From NCBI GenBank assembly GCA_051650105.1, contig JBOFIJ010000009.1, positions 124,001-188,000 of the forward strand: a stretch of 64,000 bases of DNA. Reading direction: 5' to 3'. The notes under the pieces were generated by a model that saw nothing but the letters and a program-made list of their open reading frames with translations, ran no database searches and was not told the DNA's origin. This DNA comes from CAMWXW01 sp051650105 (lineage in GTDB: Bacteria > Desulfobacterota > Desulfovibrionia > Desulfovibrionales > Desulfovibrionaceae). This document shows, one piece after another, positions 18,569 to 26,804 of the stretch. Position 1 is the first letter of the stretch; each line of letters opens with the position of its first letter. The position numbers and the translations under genes are program-made.

Positions 18569-19194
18569 AAATATTTACCAGTACATTCCTACAACCACCT
18601 CTTCTAAAAGAGTATCTCAATTAGTAATGTATACCTTTAACTATACTAATTTATATGATATTCTCCCTAAAAAACATACAGCCACGGCACCATTAGTATG
18701 TGATACTAAAAAATAGTATAAATGGCATTCCCATAGAACAAACACTTATTATATATAGATACCGTATATCACATTTCATAATAATCCCAATAGCAACTAA
18801 TACAGTAAGAATATTTGTAAATTAGTCTGAGTAAGAATACATTTTCCAACACCATTATTTTTATAAAAAACAACAGCAACACTCTATTTAATATAATAGC
18901 CTCAATATATGTTATATTGCTATCTTCAAATCCATATGAACTACTCTTTCTTTTCACGTATGGAAGCAATCTTCTTAGTCCTTCATCACTGCTATATATA
19001 CTATCCCAAATATCATTAGTATTACTCCCATCTTTACACCACTCTTCCACTATATTTGTATATTAACAAAATGGTATAAAGATACCTTCTCTTTATACCA
19101 ACACAACAGAACACAAATACATAATGTTTTACATATACTCCATATTTTCTTATATTTATGTAATGCAAAGAGAGCCTTTCCAAATTATGAAATA
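18569..19194. other. Spacer between ftsQ and the EF-G-like gene
   Basis: About 625 bases of AT-rich DNA. It contains one questionable open frame (18769-19050, listed separately). The stretch just upstream of the EF-G-like gene has several TATA-type hexamers but no convincing paired promoter. Confidence 0.35.
18769..19050 (-). CDS. Questionable small open frame
   Basis: A 93-codon frame with no recognisable family. The first 55 residues (beginning MEEWCKDGSNTNDIWDSIYS) are polar and protein-like, whereas the remainder is a hydrophobic, Tyr/Cys-containing tail that resembles AT-rich noise. No Shine-Dalgarno sequence precedes the ATG. It may be the remnant of a longer gene whose 3' part has decayed. 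Low confidence. Confidence 0.22.
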   Translation of the reverse strand: MEEWCKDGSNTNDIWDSIYSSDEGLRRLLPYVKRKSSSYGFEDSNITYIEAIILNRVLLLFFIKIMVLENVFLLRLIYKYSYCISCYWDYYEM

Positions 19195-20049
19195 CTATTT
19201 TTCAACAATCACAACATCACTTGCCTTTATTTTAGAGACATGTCTTAATTCACCTCTGTCAATAAGATCATTTAAAACAAGCCGTAAATACATAAGATTC
19301 TCCTGCCATTTACGTAGTTCAACTTCAATTTCAACACCAAGATTCTCCATAAAAAAAACTATTTTCCCCTCAGAAGTAAGCCGCAACCAAGACAAAGATT
19401 TGATTTCTATAGGATAAATATCTTTTTGCAATTCACCTACAATAGAAGGTATATGTACAATGAGGTCTTGTGCCCCTTTTTCTATTTCAAGTACTGGTAA
19501 AGAAACAAAAAATGTTTCGTCTACAGGAGCAATAGGTAACCCTAAGGCATCTGCATAATAAAGACCTTGATTGTACTCCCTCCAAAAATACGTGTCTGCT
19601 TCATCAATGTTGATAAAAAGAGAATCTGGTAAAACTCTTTTCACAGAAGCCTTTTGTATCCATGGATTTTCAAGAAGTTTCTGATACACTTCACCAACAC
19701 GAACAGTAAGAGAATTCTGCCCTTCATACACATCTATCATTTTAAGTATCACATGAGGTGGCAATCTTGTTGTGCCTGTAATGTGAATATTTCGTAAAGT
19801 AAAATATTCAAGAGATTGCAACCACGATAAAAGAACAATAAGCAACATACTTACGATAGCTAAGACCATTGCCATACTGAGCCCATATACAAAGTAAAAG
19901 AGAGTATTCTTTTTTATAATACTGCCCTTCTTATGTAATATCTCCTTATATAAGGAATTTTTTTTCTTATTGCTTCTTATATTATTGGTATTTCTTCTCT
20001 TATTTTTTGTCTTTATAAATGAGGGGGGCATAGTATCTAAACTATACAT
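19195..20049 (-). CDS. ftsQ: Cell division protein FtsQ
   Basis: Bitopic divisome protein linking early and late division proteins through FtsB/FtsL. The 284 residues start with a long Lys/Arg/Asn-rich cytoplasmic tail, a membrane segment around residues 52-75 (LSMAMVLAIVSMLLIVLLSW), then the periplasmic POTRA domain beginning LRNIHITGTTRLPPHVI, and the FtsQ core with NPWIQKASVKRVLPDSLFIN and DALGLPIAP. AAGGAG lies only three bases before the ATG at 20049, so initiation could use a nearby codon. It is detached from the usual division and cell-wall cluster (murC, ddl, ftsA, ftsZ are not adjacent). Confidence 0.88.
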   Translation of the reverse strand: MYSLDTMPPSFIKTKNKRRNTNNIRSNKKKNSLYKEILHKKGSIIKKNTLFYFVYGLSMAMVLAIVSMLLIVLLSWLQSLEYFTLRNIHITGTTRLPPHVILKMIDVYEGQNSLTVRVGEVYQKLLENPWIQKASVKRVLPDSLFINIDEADTYFWREYNQGLYYADALGLPIAPVDETFFVSLPVLEIEKGAQDLIVHIPSIVGELQKDIYPIEIKSLSWLRLTSEGKIVFFMENLGVEIEVELRKWQENLMYLRLVLNDLIDRGELRHVSKIKASDVVIVEK

Positions 20050-20388
20050 AAACTCCTTACAATACTCAAGAAAAATATCTCTAAAATACTTTTTCTTTTA
20101 TATAGAGCCCCCCAAGAACATCATATTCTATTTTAATATGAATAAAAACATTATGAAGTAGACAAAAACATGTATATTCTATTTTCACAAGAAACACAGC
20201 ATTTGTGAAGAGCAGATAATAATAAAATTACAAAATACTATGTATCCTGTAGAATATTTTCATACACAATATCTCTGTAAAAATTGGGATACAATGAACC
20301 CTTGTGTAAATATAATGATCATTTCTTGACAAATATAGATAACTATGAAAGAAACAGAGGAGAAAAAAAGAGGGAAATATAAATAATC
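20050..20388. other. Divergent spacer between ftsQ and the pseudouridine synthase gene
   Basis: About 340 bases that must contain promoters for both sides. A TATAAT at 20311-20316 has no good -35 partner. TTGACA at 20326-20331 is followed 20 bases later by GAAACAGAGGAGAA; a similar arrangement recurs at 63759-63791 (see findings). Confidence 0.4.
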
Positions 20389-21117
20389 ATGCGAATAAAT
20401 AAGGCATTAGCTCTAGCAGGAATTGCTTCAAGAAGAACTGCTGAAAAAATTATTCTTAATAGAGAAATTATGATTAACGGTCAAATTACTACAGATCTGG
20501 CCACAATACTTAAACCATCTGATGAAGTACAATATAATGGAAAGAATATATATATACCATTTGAAAATAAAGAATATACCTACATTCTTATGAATAAGCC
20601 AATAGAAGTGCTCTGTACCACAAAAGACCCAGAAAATAGAAAAACTATTTTATGTGATTTACCAAAAGAATTACGAGAAAAACGTCTGTATCCCATTGGA
20701 AGATTAGATTATTATTCTGAAGGTCTCATTATAATAACTGATGATGGGACAATGACTCATATGTTAACACATCCCAAATACCATATAGAAAAAGTCTATC
20801 ACGTAACAATCCGAGGCACTGTTTCACAGGCCATTTTAGAGACCTTTAGGCAAGGTATAGAACTATCTTCAGGAGAACAACTTGCTCCAATACCCACAAG
20901 AGTTCTTTCCTGTGAAAACAATAGAACAATGTTAGAGTTAACTCTTTCACAAGGGATAAATAGACAGATTAGAACAATGTGTGATGAAACAGGACTAACA
21001 ATTTTGCGATTGATGCGAATACAAATTGGTAACTTAAATTTATACAATACACATATTAAAAAAGGAGACTACAATATAGTAGATAAAAACTTTCTACAAA
21101 AAGAAATAGGCTTTTAA
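20389..21117 (+). CDS. rluB: 23S rRNA pseudouridine synthase, RsuA/RluB family
   Basis: Isomerises a specific uridine in ribosomal RNA to pseudouridine. The N-terminal S4 RNA-binding domain (residues 1-60, MRINKALALAGIASRRTAEK) is followed by the catalytic domain with the aspartate in PIGRLDYYSEGLII, then THPKYHIEKVYHV and the C-terminal GINRQIRTMC motif, all diagnostic of the RsuA/RluB/RluE/RluF group. At 242 residues it is a normal-length member; RluB is the commonest in proteobacteria but the exact rRNA target cannot be assigned from sequence. It ends one base before the convergent RdgC-like gene. Confidence 0.88.
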   Translation: MRINKALALAGIASRRTAEKIILNREIMINGQITTDLATILKPSDEVQYNGKNIYIPFENKEYTYILMNKPIEVLCTTKDPENRKTILCDLPKELREKRLYPIGRLDYYSEGLIIITDDGTMTHMLTHPKYHIEKVYHVTIRGTVSQAILETFRQGIELSSGEQLAPIPTRVLSCENNRTMLELTLSQGINRQIRTMCDETGLTILRLMRIQIGNLNLYNTHIKKGDYNIVDKNFLQKEIGF

Positions 21118-21118
21118 T

Positions 21119-21646
21119 TTAAACAAGATTCTTTTCTATCCACTTTGTAACCCGTGCCACTTCCTCTTGCCAAAGAGAGGAAAGCCTTTTTTCCAAAAAA
21201 GCACTATATATTTCATCAAGAAATTCTAATAAAAGCTCTATAAGGTACATCTTTTCAAGAAAAAAAGCATCTCCATTTCCTTCATTCAAATCTGAAATAT
21301 CGAGTTTTGGTGTTCGTAAACTATGCACAGAAAAATCTGATGCCTTTAAAGAAAATGTCCAAAATTCATACTCTCTTTCTATACGAAACGTGGCTCTCGT
21401 TACTTTTTTTCCTTGGGCTAGGCCTAAGCGAGCTTCTTTTAATTCAGAGGCTGGCCCAGAAGCAGATGCCATTTGAGCATCTTGTCCTTCTCCGTGTTGT
21501 ACCACTACTCTTCTTTCAGTATATAATAAGAAATCTCCTTTTTCGTGAGAAAACGTGGGATTCTCCTCACTTCTAAACCAAAGCCATGTTAAAAACTCAG
21601 AACCCAATATTTTCTCGACTTCCTCACCAATATAATTATTTACCAT
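21119..21646 (-). CDS. RdgC-like protein, downstream part
   Basis: A 175-residue protein containing EFLTWLWFRSEE near the N-terminus, then RRVVVQHGEGQ, SELKEARLGLAQGKKVTRA and a helical C-terminus with FFLEKMYLIELLLEFLDEIY. I take it as the C-terminal part of an RdgC-like nucleoid/recombination protein whose N-terminal part is the preceding gene, with which it overlaps by 11 bases. AGGAGAGGG lies a few bases before its ATG, so it can be translated in its own right. Either the two are naturally separate coupled subunits in this lineage or a single gene has split; the two frames differ, so it is not a simple stop codon. Confidence 0.55.
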   Translation of the reverse strand: MVNNYIGEEVEKILGSEFLTWLWFRSEENPTFSHEKGDFLLYTERRVVVQHGEGQDAQMASASGPASELKEARLGLAQGKKVTRATFRIEREYEFWTFSLKASDFSVHSLRTPKLDISDLNEGNGDAFFLEKMYLIELLLEFLDEIYSAFLEKRLSSLWQEEVARVTKWIEKNLV

Positions 21647-22271
21647 ATGCCCTCTCCTCTATTCCAAAAGTGGATGACTCTAGTGTATCTATAATGGTGT
21701 GCCTTTGTTCTGGAATAAGACTATACGCTAAATCTAAAGGGGCTAAAGGAAGTATTTGTATAGAAAAAGATTGCATAAAATACTCTGCAAATAAATGAAC
21801 AATTTTTGTTTGTGTAGACCCAAAATAAAGCATATTCTTGTGAAGAGACCACACAATTTGAAAATAAGAAGGCAAAGGAAGAATTTTAGTAAAAAGAAAG
21901 AGTCTCACTTGCTCCTTTATTTCTATTTTTCTTTCTTTTGTAATAAACTTTTTTCCCTGCAGTAGCATAGCAGCATCTTCTTCTTTTATTTTAAGAGAAT
22001 AATATTTCTTGTATATTGCTGGCGGAATTCTACGAGTATCTATGCGCAATGCAAAAGTGATATATTCTGCCTTTTGATACCCAAGAGTCCATTCTGTATC
22101 AAGAATATCATCGAAAGAAACCCAACCATAAGAACGCTCTTCAGCCGTATTATCTATTTCTCTAAATATAAATTGGTTGAGAAGATTTGAAAATTGTGTC
22201 CAAAAATTATGAGGAATTTCATCAACAATATGATACCGAGTAAATGTTACACTTGGACGCAAAAAAGCCAT
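21636..22271 (-). CDS. rdgC: RdgC-like recombination-associated protein, upstream part
   Basis: A 211-residue protein with features I associate with RdgC, a ring-forming DNA-binding protein that modulates RecA: the opening SYGWVSFDDILDTEW (compare GWVPP in classical RdgC), a KKFITKERKIEIKEQVRLFL helix (compare the KKxxKxxLKDEV helix), and YFGSTQTKIVHLFAEYF (compare DxASAKKAExxLxLLR). A GGAG site lies seven bases before the ATG. Classical RdgC is about 300 residues; this plus the next frame totals 386. Family assignment is by motif memory and moderate in strength. Confidence 0.55.
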   Translation of the reverse strand: MAFLRPSVTFTRYHIVDEIPHNFWTQFSNLLNQFIFREIDNTAEERSYGWVSFDDILDTEWTLGYQKAEYITFALRIDTRRIPPAIYKKYYSLKIKEEDAAMLLQGKKFITKERKIEIKEQVRLFLFTKILPLPSYFQIVWSLHKNMLYFGSTQTKIVHLFAEYFMQSFSIQILPLAPLDLAYSLIPEQRHTIIDTLESSTFGIEERAYGK

Positions 22272-22367
22272 ACAATAACTCCATTAATAAAATATCATAG
22301 ATCGTACAGCATTACTCCTTTTTATGAAAAATAGCAAGAGAAAATCATTTTTATAGTGGAGTAAAAC

Positions 22368-22396
22368 TTGACATAATAAGAAAAATGCTATACTAT
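22368..22396 (+). promoter_or_regulatory. Promoter upstream of the repeat protein
   Basis: TTGACA (22368-22373) is followed at 17 bases by TACTAT (22391-22396), or at 15 bases by TATACT (22389-22394). Either gives a start near 22403, about 50 bases before the likely ATG. The perfect -35 makes this one of the clearer promoters of the window. Confidence 0.6.
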
Positions 22397-22451
22397 CAAT
22401 TGCCTACTGATACCGCAGAAAATAGCTTATGTATTTATGGGAAGCTCTATT

Positions 22452-23102
22452 ATGAAACATCTTTCTTTTAACCCAAACACAAGAACTCATTTTATACCTC
22501 GCCTAGGAAATTCAGATTTTCGGAGTAAATATGGTATCCAAGCAAGAGTGCGATCATTCTGTCGAAGAACGATTCGATGGATACGTTCTGACGTGCCTCC
22601 TGCCCCTCCAACACCCCTCAGCGTGCCACTAAAATCATCCCTTCGAAACAGACCTTCTTCAGCTGCAATACATACCTTGTCATCTGATAGCAGTATGAAT
22701 CGAGATTGGAAAGAAGAGACTCAACACAATACGCAACAAAATCAACACAGCTATTTTCTTAATCCAATTTCTCATAGAATAAGAAGGCAACAAATTACAG
22801 CTAAAAGTAATAAGCCTGGACTTCTTAAAACTGTTATACTACCTTATTCTACAGGTGGTTTAGAACAAGATACTCAACACAATACGCAACAAAATCAACA
22901 CAGCCATTTTGTTAACCCAATTTCTCATAGAAAAACAAAAATGCAAGTTATATCTCAGAGTCCCAATCTTCAATGCCTTAACACTGCTGTACTATCTTAT
23001 TCTACAAGTGATGTAAAACAAGAGACTCAACACAATACGCAACAAAATCAACACAGCTATTTTCTTAATCCAATTTCTCATAGCGTGGGAAAACAAGAAT
23101 AG
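22452..23102 (+). CDS. 51-residue-repeat protein of unknown function, probably truncated
   Basis: A 216-residue basic, Gln/His/Asn-rich protein without signal peptide. From about residue 90 it contains a tandem repeat with a period of exactly 153 bases (51 residues). Each unit opens with TQHNTQQNQHS(Y/H)F(L/V)NPISH, and the first two continue to a (T)(V/A)(I/V)L(P/S)YST segment. The third unit stops early at TAG 23100, inside an imperfect 19-bp tandem duplication; removing one copy would open the frame to 23235. Start chosen at 22452 behind a GGGAAG site; an ATG at 22437 is in frame. It is monocistronic with its own promoter. It may be related to the 26.8-30.8 kb proteins. Function unknown; a secreted effector is a guess. 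Confidence 0.65.
   Translation: MKHLSFNPNTRTHFIPRLGNSDFRSKYGIQARVRSFCRRTIRWIRSDVPPAPPTPLSVPLKSSLRNRPSSAAIHTLSSDSSMNRDWKEETQHNTQQNQHSYFLNPISHRIRRQQITAKSNKPGLLKTVILPYSTGGLEQDTQHNTQQNQHSHFVNPISHRKTKMQVISQSPNLQCLNTAVLSYSTSDVKQETQHNTQQNQHSYFLNPISHSVGKQE
22719..23084 (+). repeat. In-frame 153-bp tandem repeat, about 2.4 units
   Basis: Unit starts at 22719, 22872 and 23025, each exactly 153 bases apart and each beginning ACTCAACACAATACGCAACA. The first 60 bases of each unit are almost identical at DNA level; the rest has diverged. The repeat lies wholly inside the coding frame, so it encodes protein repeats, not a CRISPR or regulatory array. Confidence 0.9.
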
Positions 23103-23122
23103 AGTGGGAAGACAAGAAAGGA
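23085..23122 (+). repeat. Imperfect 19-bp tandem duplication that truncates the repeat gene
   Basis: 23085-23103 and 23104-23122 match at 16 of 19 positions (GTGGGAARACAAGAAnnGA). The first copy contains the TAG stop of the repeat protein. Nineteen bases is not a multiple of three, so the duplication also shifts the frame. Confidence 0.75.
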
Positions 23123-23385
23123 CAATAACTGGATCTCTTATAAGCCAAGCACACAGCTTTGTAGTAAATGATGCCAACAGAGCAGAAAAAACATCCCTGA
23201 AATTTTACAGAAAAAAATGTACTATACATGCATAAAACAATATTCAAAATAGATATTTCAGTATAGAACAAAAAAACACAGTATTATATATCTATACAAA
23301 AATGACAGGTGGTACAATACTGCTCCCTATTGTCACCATTTTCATACAAAAATATATCGCATCCTAAAATATAACCAGAAAATGA

Positions 23386-24108
23386 CTATAAACAAAAATT
23401 TTCTCCCAAATATAATGTTTTTGCCCTTTCATTATTGCTAATTTCCTCTGGTGTTCCAGTTAGAATACATTCACCCTGAAAAACAATATTTGCCACATCA
23501 CACACAGAAAGTGTCTCACGCACATTATGATCAGAAATTAATACTCCCATATTTCTCCCTTTAAGAACATTAATTATTTCTTGTATGTCTAAAACAGCAA
23601 TAGGGTCAATTCCAGCAAAGGGCTCATCCAAAAGAATAAAATGAGGATCTCTAACAAGAGCTCTTGCTATTTCTAAACGCCTTCTCTCTCCGCCAGAAAG
23701 ATATGATGCATATGATTTTGCAAGATGTGTAATTCTAAAATCTTCCAATAATTCTTCCATCTTCCTCTTTTGCTCTTTTTTAGAAAGCCCTGTATATTCT
23801 AAAACAATAGAAAGATTCTGCTCAACAGTTAATTTTTTAAATATAGAGCTCTCTTGAGGTAAATAACTTAATCCAGCAATGGCTCTTTTATAGAGTGGCC
23901 ACGACTCTATATTATTCCCATCCAATAACACTTTCCCAGAAGTTGGCTTTACAATACCTGTAAGCATATAAAAAGTTGTTGTCTTACCAGCGCCATTTGG
24001 GCCCAATATACCAATAACTTCTCCTTGGCGAATTGTAAGAGAAATATTTCTAACAACCTCTTTTTGACCATAAATTTTCTGTAAGGTTATGCCTTCTAAA
24101 ATAGCCAT
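23386..24108 (-). CDS. lptB: LPS export ATPase LptB
   Basis: Cytoplasmic ATPase that, with LptF and LptG, extracts LPS from the inner membrane and pushes it along the LptC-LptA bridge. 240 residues, the usual length. Walker A GPNGAGKTTTFYML, the LptB-typical Q-loop region LSYLPQESSIFKKLTVEQNL, signature YLSGGERRRLEIARAL, Walker B FILLDEPFAGIDPIAV and switch HNVRETL are all present. Last gene of a five-gene operon running kdsA-kdsC-lptC-lptA-lptB. In many deltaproteobacteria rpoN follows, but here there is only a spacer and then the convergent repeat gene. Confidence 0.96.
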   Translation of the reverse strand: MAILEGITLQKIYGQKEVVRNISLTIRQGEVIGILGPNGAGKTTTFYMLTGIVKPTSGKVLLDGNNIESWPLYKRAIAGLSYLPQESSIFKKLTVEQNLSIVLEYTGLSKKEQKRKMEELLEDFRITHLAKSYASYLSGGERRRLEIARALVRDPHFILLDEPFAGIDPIAVLDIQEIINVLKGRNMGVLISDHNVRETLSVCDVANIVFQGECILTGTPEEISNNERAKTLYLGENFCL

Positions 24109-24117
24109 ATATTCTAC

Positions 24118-24621
24118 CTATTTTATAAAATCTTTGGATTTAATAAATATTTCCACAGGTTTTTTTCTATTTCCTTTTACACTTGTATTGTGAGTTGCTA
24201 TATCTACTTCAACTTCATCACCCTCTATACTATTTCCTTCAGAATCAATTATGACATTACCAGAAACAATAAGAAGGTTTTTAATAACATCAAAACGGGC
24301 ACCCTCACCTTTTCCTTTTGTGTTGTTATTATATGTAAAATGAAGATCTTTCCTAAATAAGATTTCCTTGATATTTTCACTTGTAAAAGAAGTAACAGTA
24401 TCTTCTTCCGTACCCAATAAAACAATATCAACTTCTTGAGCCTGTATCACAAAAAGACTACCCATTACGGTAACGTTTCCACGCAAAAGGACAGTATTTT
24501 TTTCAGGAAGATATGTGAGCGTCCTGGCTGTAACAGTGTACTCATTTGCAACACGTGCATGTGCATCACTATGAGTAAAAAATAAGGATAAACAAAAAAA
24601 TAACACTATACAATGTTTCAT
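24118..24621 (-). CDS. lptA: LPS transport periplasmic protein LptA
   Basis: Periplasmic bridge protein of the OstA/LptA family that carries LPS to the outer membrane. Residues 1-22 form a signal peptide ending around AHA. The beta-jellyroll repeats begin VTARTLTYLPEKNTVLLRGNV and recur as LLIVSGNVIIDSEGNSIEGD. The 167-residue length is typical. Its ATG overlaps the lptC stop by four bases, and lptB follows ten bases after its stop, so the three are co-translated. Confidence 0.9.
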   Translation of the reverse strand: MKHCIVLFFCLSLFFTHSDAHARVANEYTVTARTLTYLPEKNTVLLRGNVTVMGSLFVIQAQEVDIVLLGTEEDTVTSFTSENIKEILFRKDLHFTYNNNTKGKGEGARFDVIKNLLIVSGNVIIDSEGNSIEGDEVEVDIATHNTSVKGNRKKPVEIFIKSKDFIK

Positions 24622-25217
24622 ATTCCACTTTCCTCATTTTTTCCACGTACATAGATAATACGTAAGACAGTGGCATTAAGAGCATTTGTTTTCACATTCC
24701 ATTCAAGAGTATTTGCTTTTAGTGAAGAATTTGCTCTTTCTACAAGGGCACCTTCTTGGAAAATAAGCATATCTTTCTCTATAAGCAATTGAGCTTGCTC
24801 TGAATAAATTACAATATCTCTACTCTGTATTTGTACGTTCCCAGAAAAAAGCATTACTTTATCCTTTTGGTCAAAAGAGCCAAATGAAGATTTAATTTCA
24901 AAAAACGTACTCTTATCAGAGAATTGATATGTTAATGACGGAAAACTAGCATAAATAATACCAGTACCATCTTCTGTTTGTGTTTGGGTGGCATGGTATA
25001 ATAAAGACTCTCCAGAATCCTTAATATAGGTTAGCGTAACGGTATCTGCAACGAGAGCTACATCTTCAATAATTTTTTCTTGTATATTCTTTGCAGAAAG
25101 TAATTCTTGAAGATATTGTTTACCATAAAAAATAAGAATTACACAAAGAATAGAGACACAAAAGACAACACAGAAGATAAAAAAGCCTTTTTTTTTTCTC
25201 AGAAAAAACTCTCTCAT
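24618..25217 (-). CDS. lptC: LPS export system protein LptC
   Basis: Bitopic inner-membrane protein that receives LPS from LptBFG and passes it to LptA. A Lys/Arg-rich N-terminus is followed by one membrane segment at about residues 12-30 (FFIFCVVFCVSILCVILIFY). The periplasmic part shows the LptC beta-strand pattern, with TYQFSDKSTFFEIKS and LFSGNVQIQSRDIVIYSEQA. Identity is supported more by position between kdsC and lptA, with four-base overlaps on both sides, than by strong motifs, because LptC diverges quickly. Confidence 0.88.
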   Translation of the reverse strand: MREFFLRKKKGFFIFCVVFCVSILCVILIFYGKQYLQELLSAKNIQEKIIEDVALVADTVTLTYIKDSGESLLYHATQTQTEDGTGIIYASFPSLTYQFSDKSTFFEIKSSFGSFDQKDKVMLFSGNVQIQSRDIVIYSEQAQLLIEKDMLIFQEGALVERANSSLKANTLEWNVKTNALNATVLRIIYVRGKNEESGI

Positions 25218-25789
25218 AAAAAGGTACGCAAAGCAGAATGCAATTTATCTTGAAATGTTAATAAACACCTAGCAACTTCCCTAATGGCACCTTTGCCACC
25301 CTGAGACTCAGTACACAATAGAGCACGTTCTTTCACCTCTGGCTGTGCATTAGCAACAGCTATAGAAAGACCCACTGCTTTCATAACAGCAATATCAATC
25401 CAATCATCTCCCATATATGCTATTTCCTCCTCCTTATAAGAGGTAGATTCAAGAATTTCAGAAAGCGCCTTAATTTTATTCTTTTGTCCTTTATAATGTT
25501 CTGTTATTCCAAGAGTCCGTAACCTCGCAGAAACAGCTGGCGAATCCGCTCCTGTTATAACAGCAACACCAAGCCCTGCTTGCATTAACATTTTTATTCC
25601 TAAACCATCTTGGGCATGAAATGCTTTTGTTACTCTTCCTCTATGGTCATAATACAGATTCCCATCAGTCATAACACCATCAATATCCAACAATAATAAC
25701 CTAACACATTGTATTTTTTTTATAATATCATCAGGCAATGAAGAATACGAAGCAAAGCCAATAATATTATTCTGTGAATTTTGTTTCAT
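25214..25789 (-). CDS. kdsC: 3-deoxy-D-manno-octulosonate 8-phosphate phosphatase KdsC
   Basis: HAD-superfamily phosphatase that removes phosphate from Kdo-8-phosphate to give Kdo for the LPS inner core. Motif I LLLDIDGVMTDGNLYY, motif II in VITGADSP, the lysine in HYKGQKNKIKAL and motif IV MGDDWIDIAVM are all intact, and the protein is the short, cap-less type (191 residues). It overlaps kdsA by 23 bases and lptC by four, confirming an operon that makes Kdo and then moves LPS. Confidence 0.94.
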   Translation of the reverse strand: MKQNSQNNIIGFASYSSLPDDIIKKIQCVRLLLLDIDGVMTDGNLYYDHRGRVTKAFHAQDGLGIKMLMQAGLGVAVITGADSPAVSARLRTLGITEHYKGQKNKIKALSEILESTSYKEEEIAYMGDDWIDIAVMKAVGLSIAVANAQPEVKERALLCTESQGGKGAIREVARCLLTFQDKLHSALRTFL

Positions 25790-26591
25790 AATTCAAATTC
25801 CAAAGAGTATTCATATCAAAGAATAATTTTTTAAACCAACTAAGTGCTATACTATTTGGGCCATCACAAAGAGCCTTATCAGGAGAAGGATGGCATTCCA
25901 TAAATATACCTTTCACACCTGCAACAATAGCAGCACGCACTAGCATAGGAACATATTCTCTTTTACCGCCAGAAGAACTTCCTAAAGCACTTGGTTCTTG
26001 CACAGAATGTGTTGCATCAAAAATAACAGGGAAACCAAATTCTTGCATAATATAAAATGAGCGAAAATCAACAACAAGCGTGTTATATCCAAAACTAACA
26101 CCTCTTTCTGTGAGAAGAATAGATTTATTTTTTGATTGCACTATTTTCTCAGTAGAATGCTTCATATCCCAAGGAGCAAGAAATTGCCCTTTCTTAATAT
26201 TAACAATAACATTCGTTTTTGCCACATCTATAAGAAGCGACGTCTGTCTGCATAAAAAGGCCGGTATCTGTATAATATCAACAACACGTGCAAGAGGCTC
26301 AGCTTGGCCAATTTCATGAACATCCGTCAATATTGGTAATCCTGTTTCCGCTTTAATACGTTCAAAGAGCGTAAGGCTTTCTTCCAAACCAATTCCTCTA
26401 AAAGAAGAAAGAGATGTTCTATTTGCCTTGTCAAAAGAAGCCTTAAATATAGGAATTATAGAGGTATTTTGTGTTGCAACAATAAGAGCCTCTGCACATT
26501 GCATTGCAATATCGTAATTTTCCAAAACACACGGACCAACTATAACGAATGGTTTTTCTAATAACGATTGATATAAGATATTTACACTCAT
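25767..26591 (-). CDS. kdsA: 3-deoxy-8-phosphooctulonate synthase KdsA
   Basis: Condenses arabinose-5-phosphate and phosphoenolpyruvate into Kdo-8-phosphate. Diagnostic stretches include FVIVGPCVLEN near residue 12, FKASFDKANRTS, the LTDVHE motif, IQIPAFLCRQTSLL, and VIFDATHSVQEPSALG with GIFMECHPSPDKALCDGPN. The sequence NIKKGQFLAPWDM has an Asn and no metal-binding Cys early on, but whether the enzyme is metal-dependent needs an alignment. The ATG at 26591 (274 residues) fits the family; a TTG extension to 26627 does not. First gene of the Kdo/Lpt operon. Confidence 0.95.
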   Translation of the reverse strand: MSVNILYQSLLEKPFVIVGPCVLENYDIAMQCAEALIVATQNTSIIPIFKASFDKANRTSLSSFRGIGLEESLTLFERIKAETGLPILTDVHEIGQAEPLARVVDIIQIPAFLCRQTSLLIDVAKTNVIVNIKKGQFLAPWDMKHSTEKIVQSKNKSILLTERGVSFGYNTLVVDFRSFYIMQEFGFPVIFDATHSVQEPSALGSSSGGKREYVPMLVRAAIVAGVKGIFMECHPSPDKALCDGPNSIALSWFKKLFFDMNTLWNLNYETKFTE

Positions 26592-26804
26592 AACGCTGAT
26601 TGTAAGGAAAAAATAAAAATATAGCAAGATTTTATCAAAAGAAAATAAATAATGATATCAAATAGTAACGCTCTGTTATAAGAAATAATACAATATTACA
26701 TACTAAAGAGACTAAAGAATAGTATATCCTTACCGATACCTTCTAAAGACGCACAAACATGCTTGCTGTCTCGCGCTGTTATTTTATTACATGGGAGAAT
26801 ATAT

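Noticed and set aside
22719..23096. Regularly spaced near-identical repeats that might look like a CRISPR array
   Set aside because: The 153-bp period is a multiple of three, lies inside an open frame, and the unit parts between conserved blocks are also related to each other; spacers of a CRISPR array would not be.
26592..26627. TTG start extending kdsA by 12 residues
   Set aside because: Rare start codon, no ribosome site, and the added hydrophobic residues are not found in KdsA.
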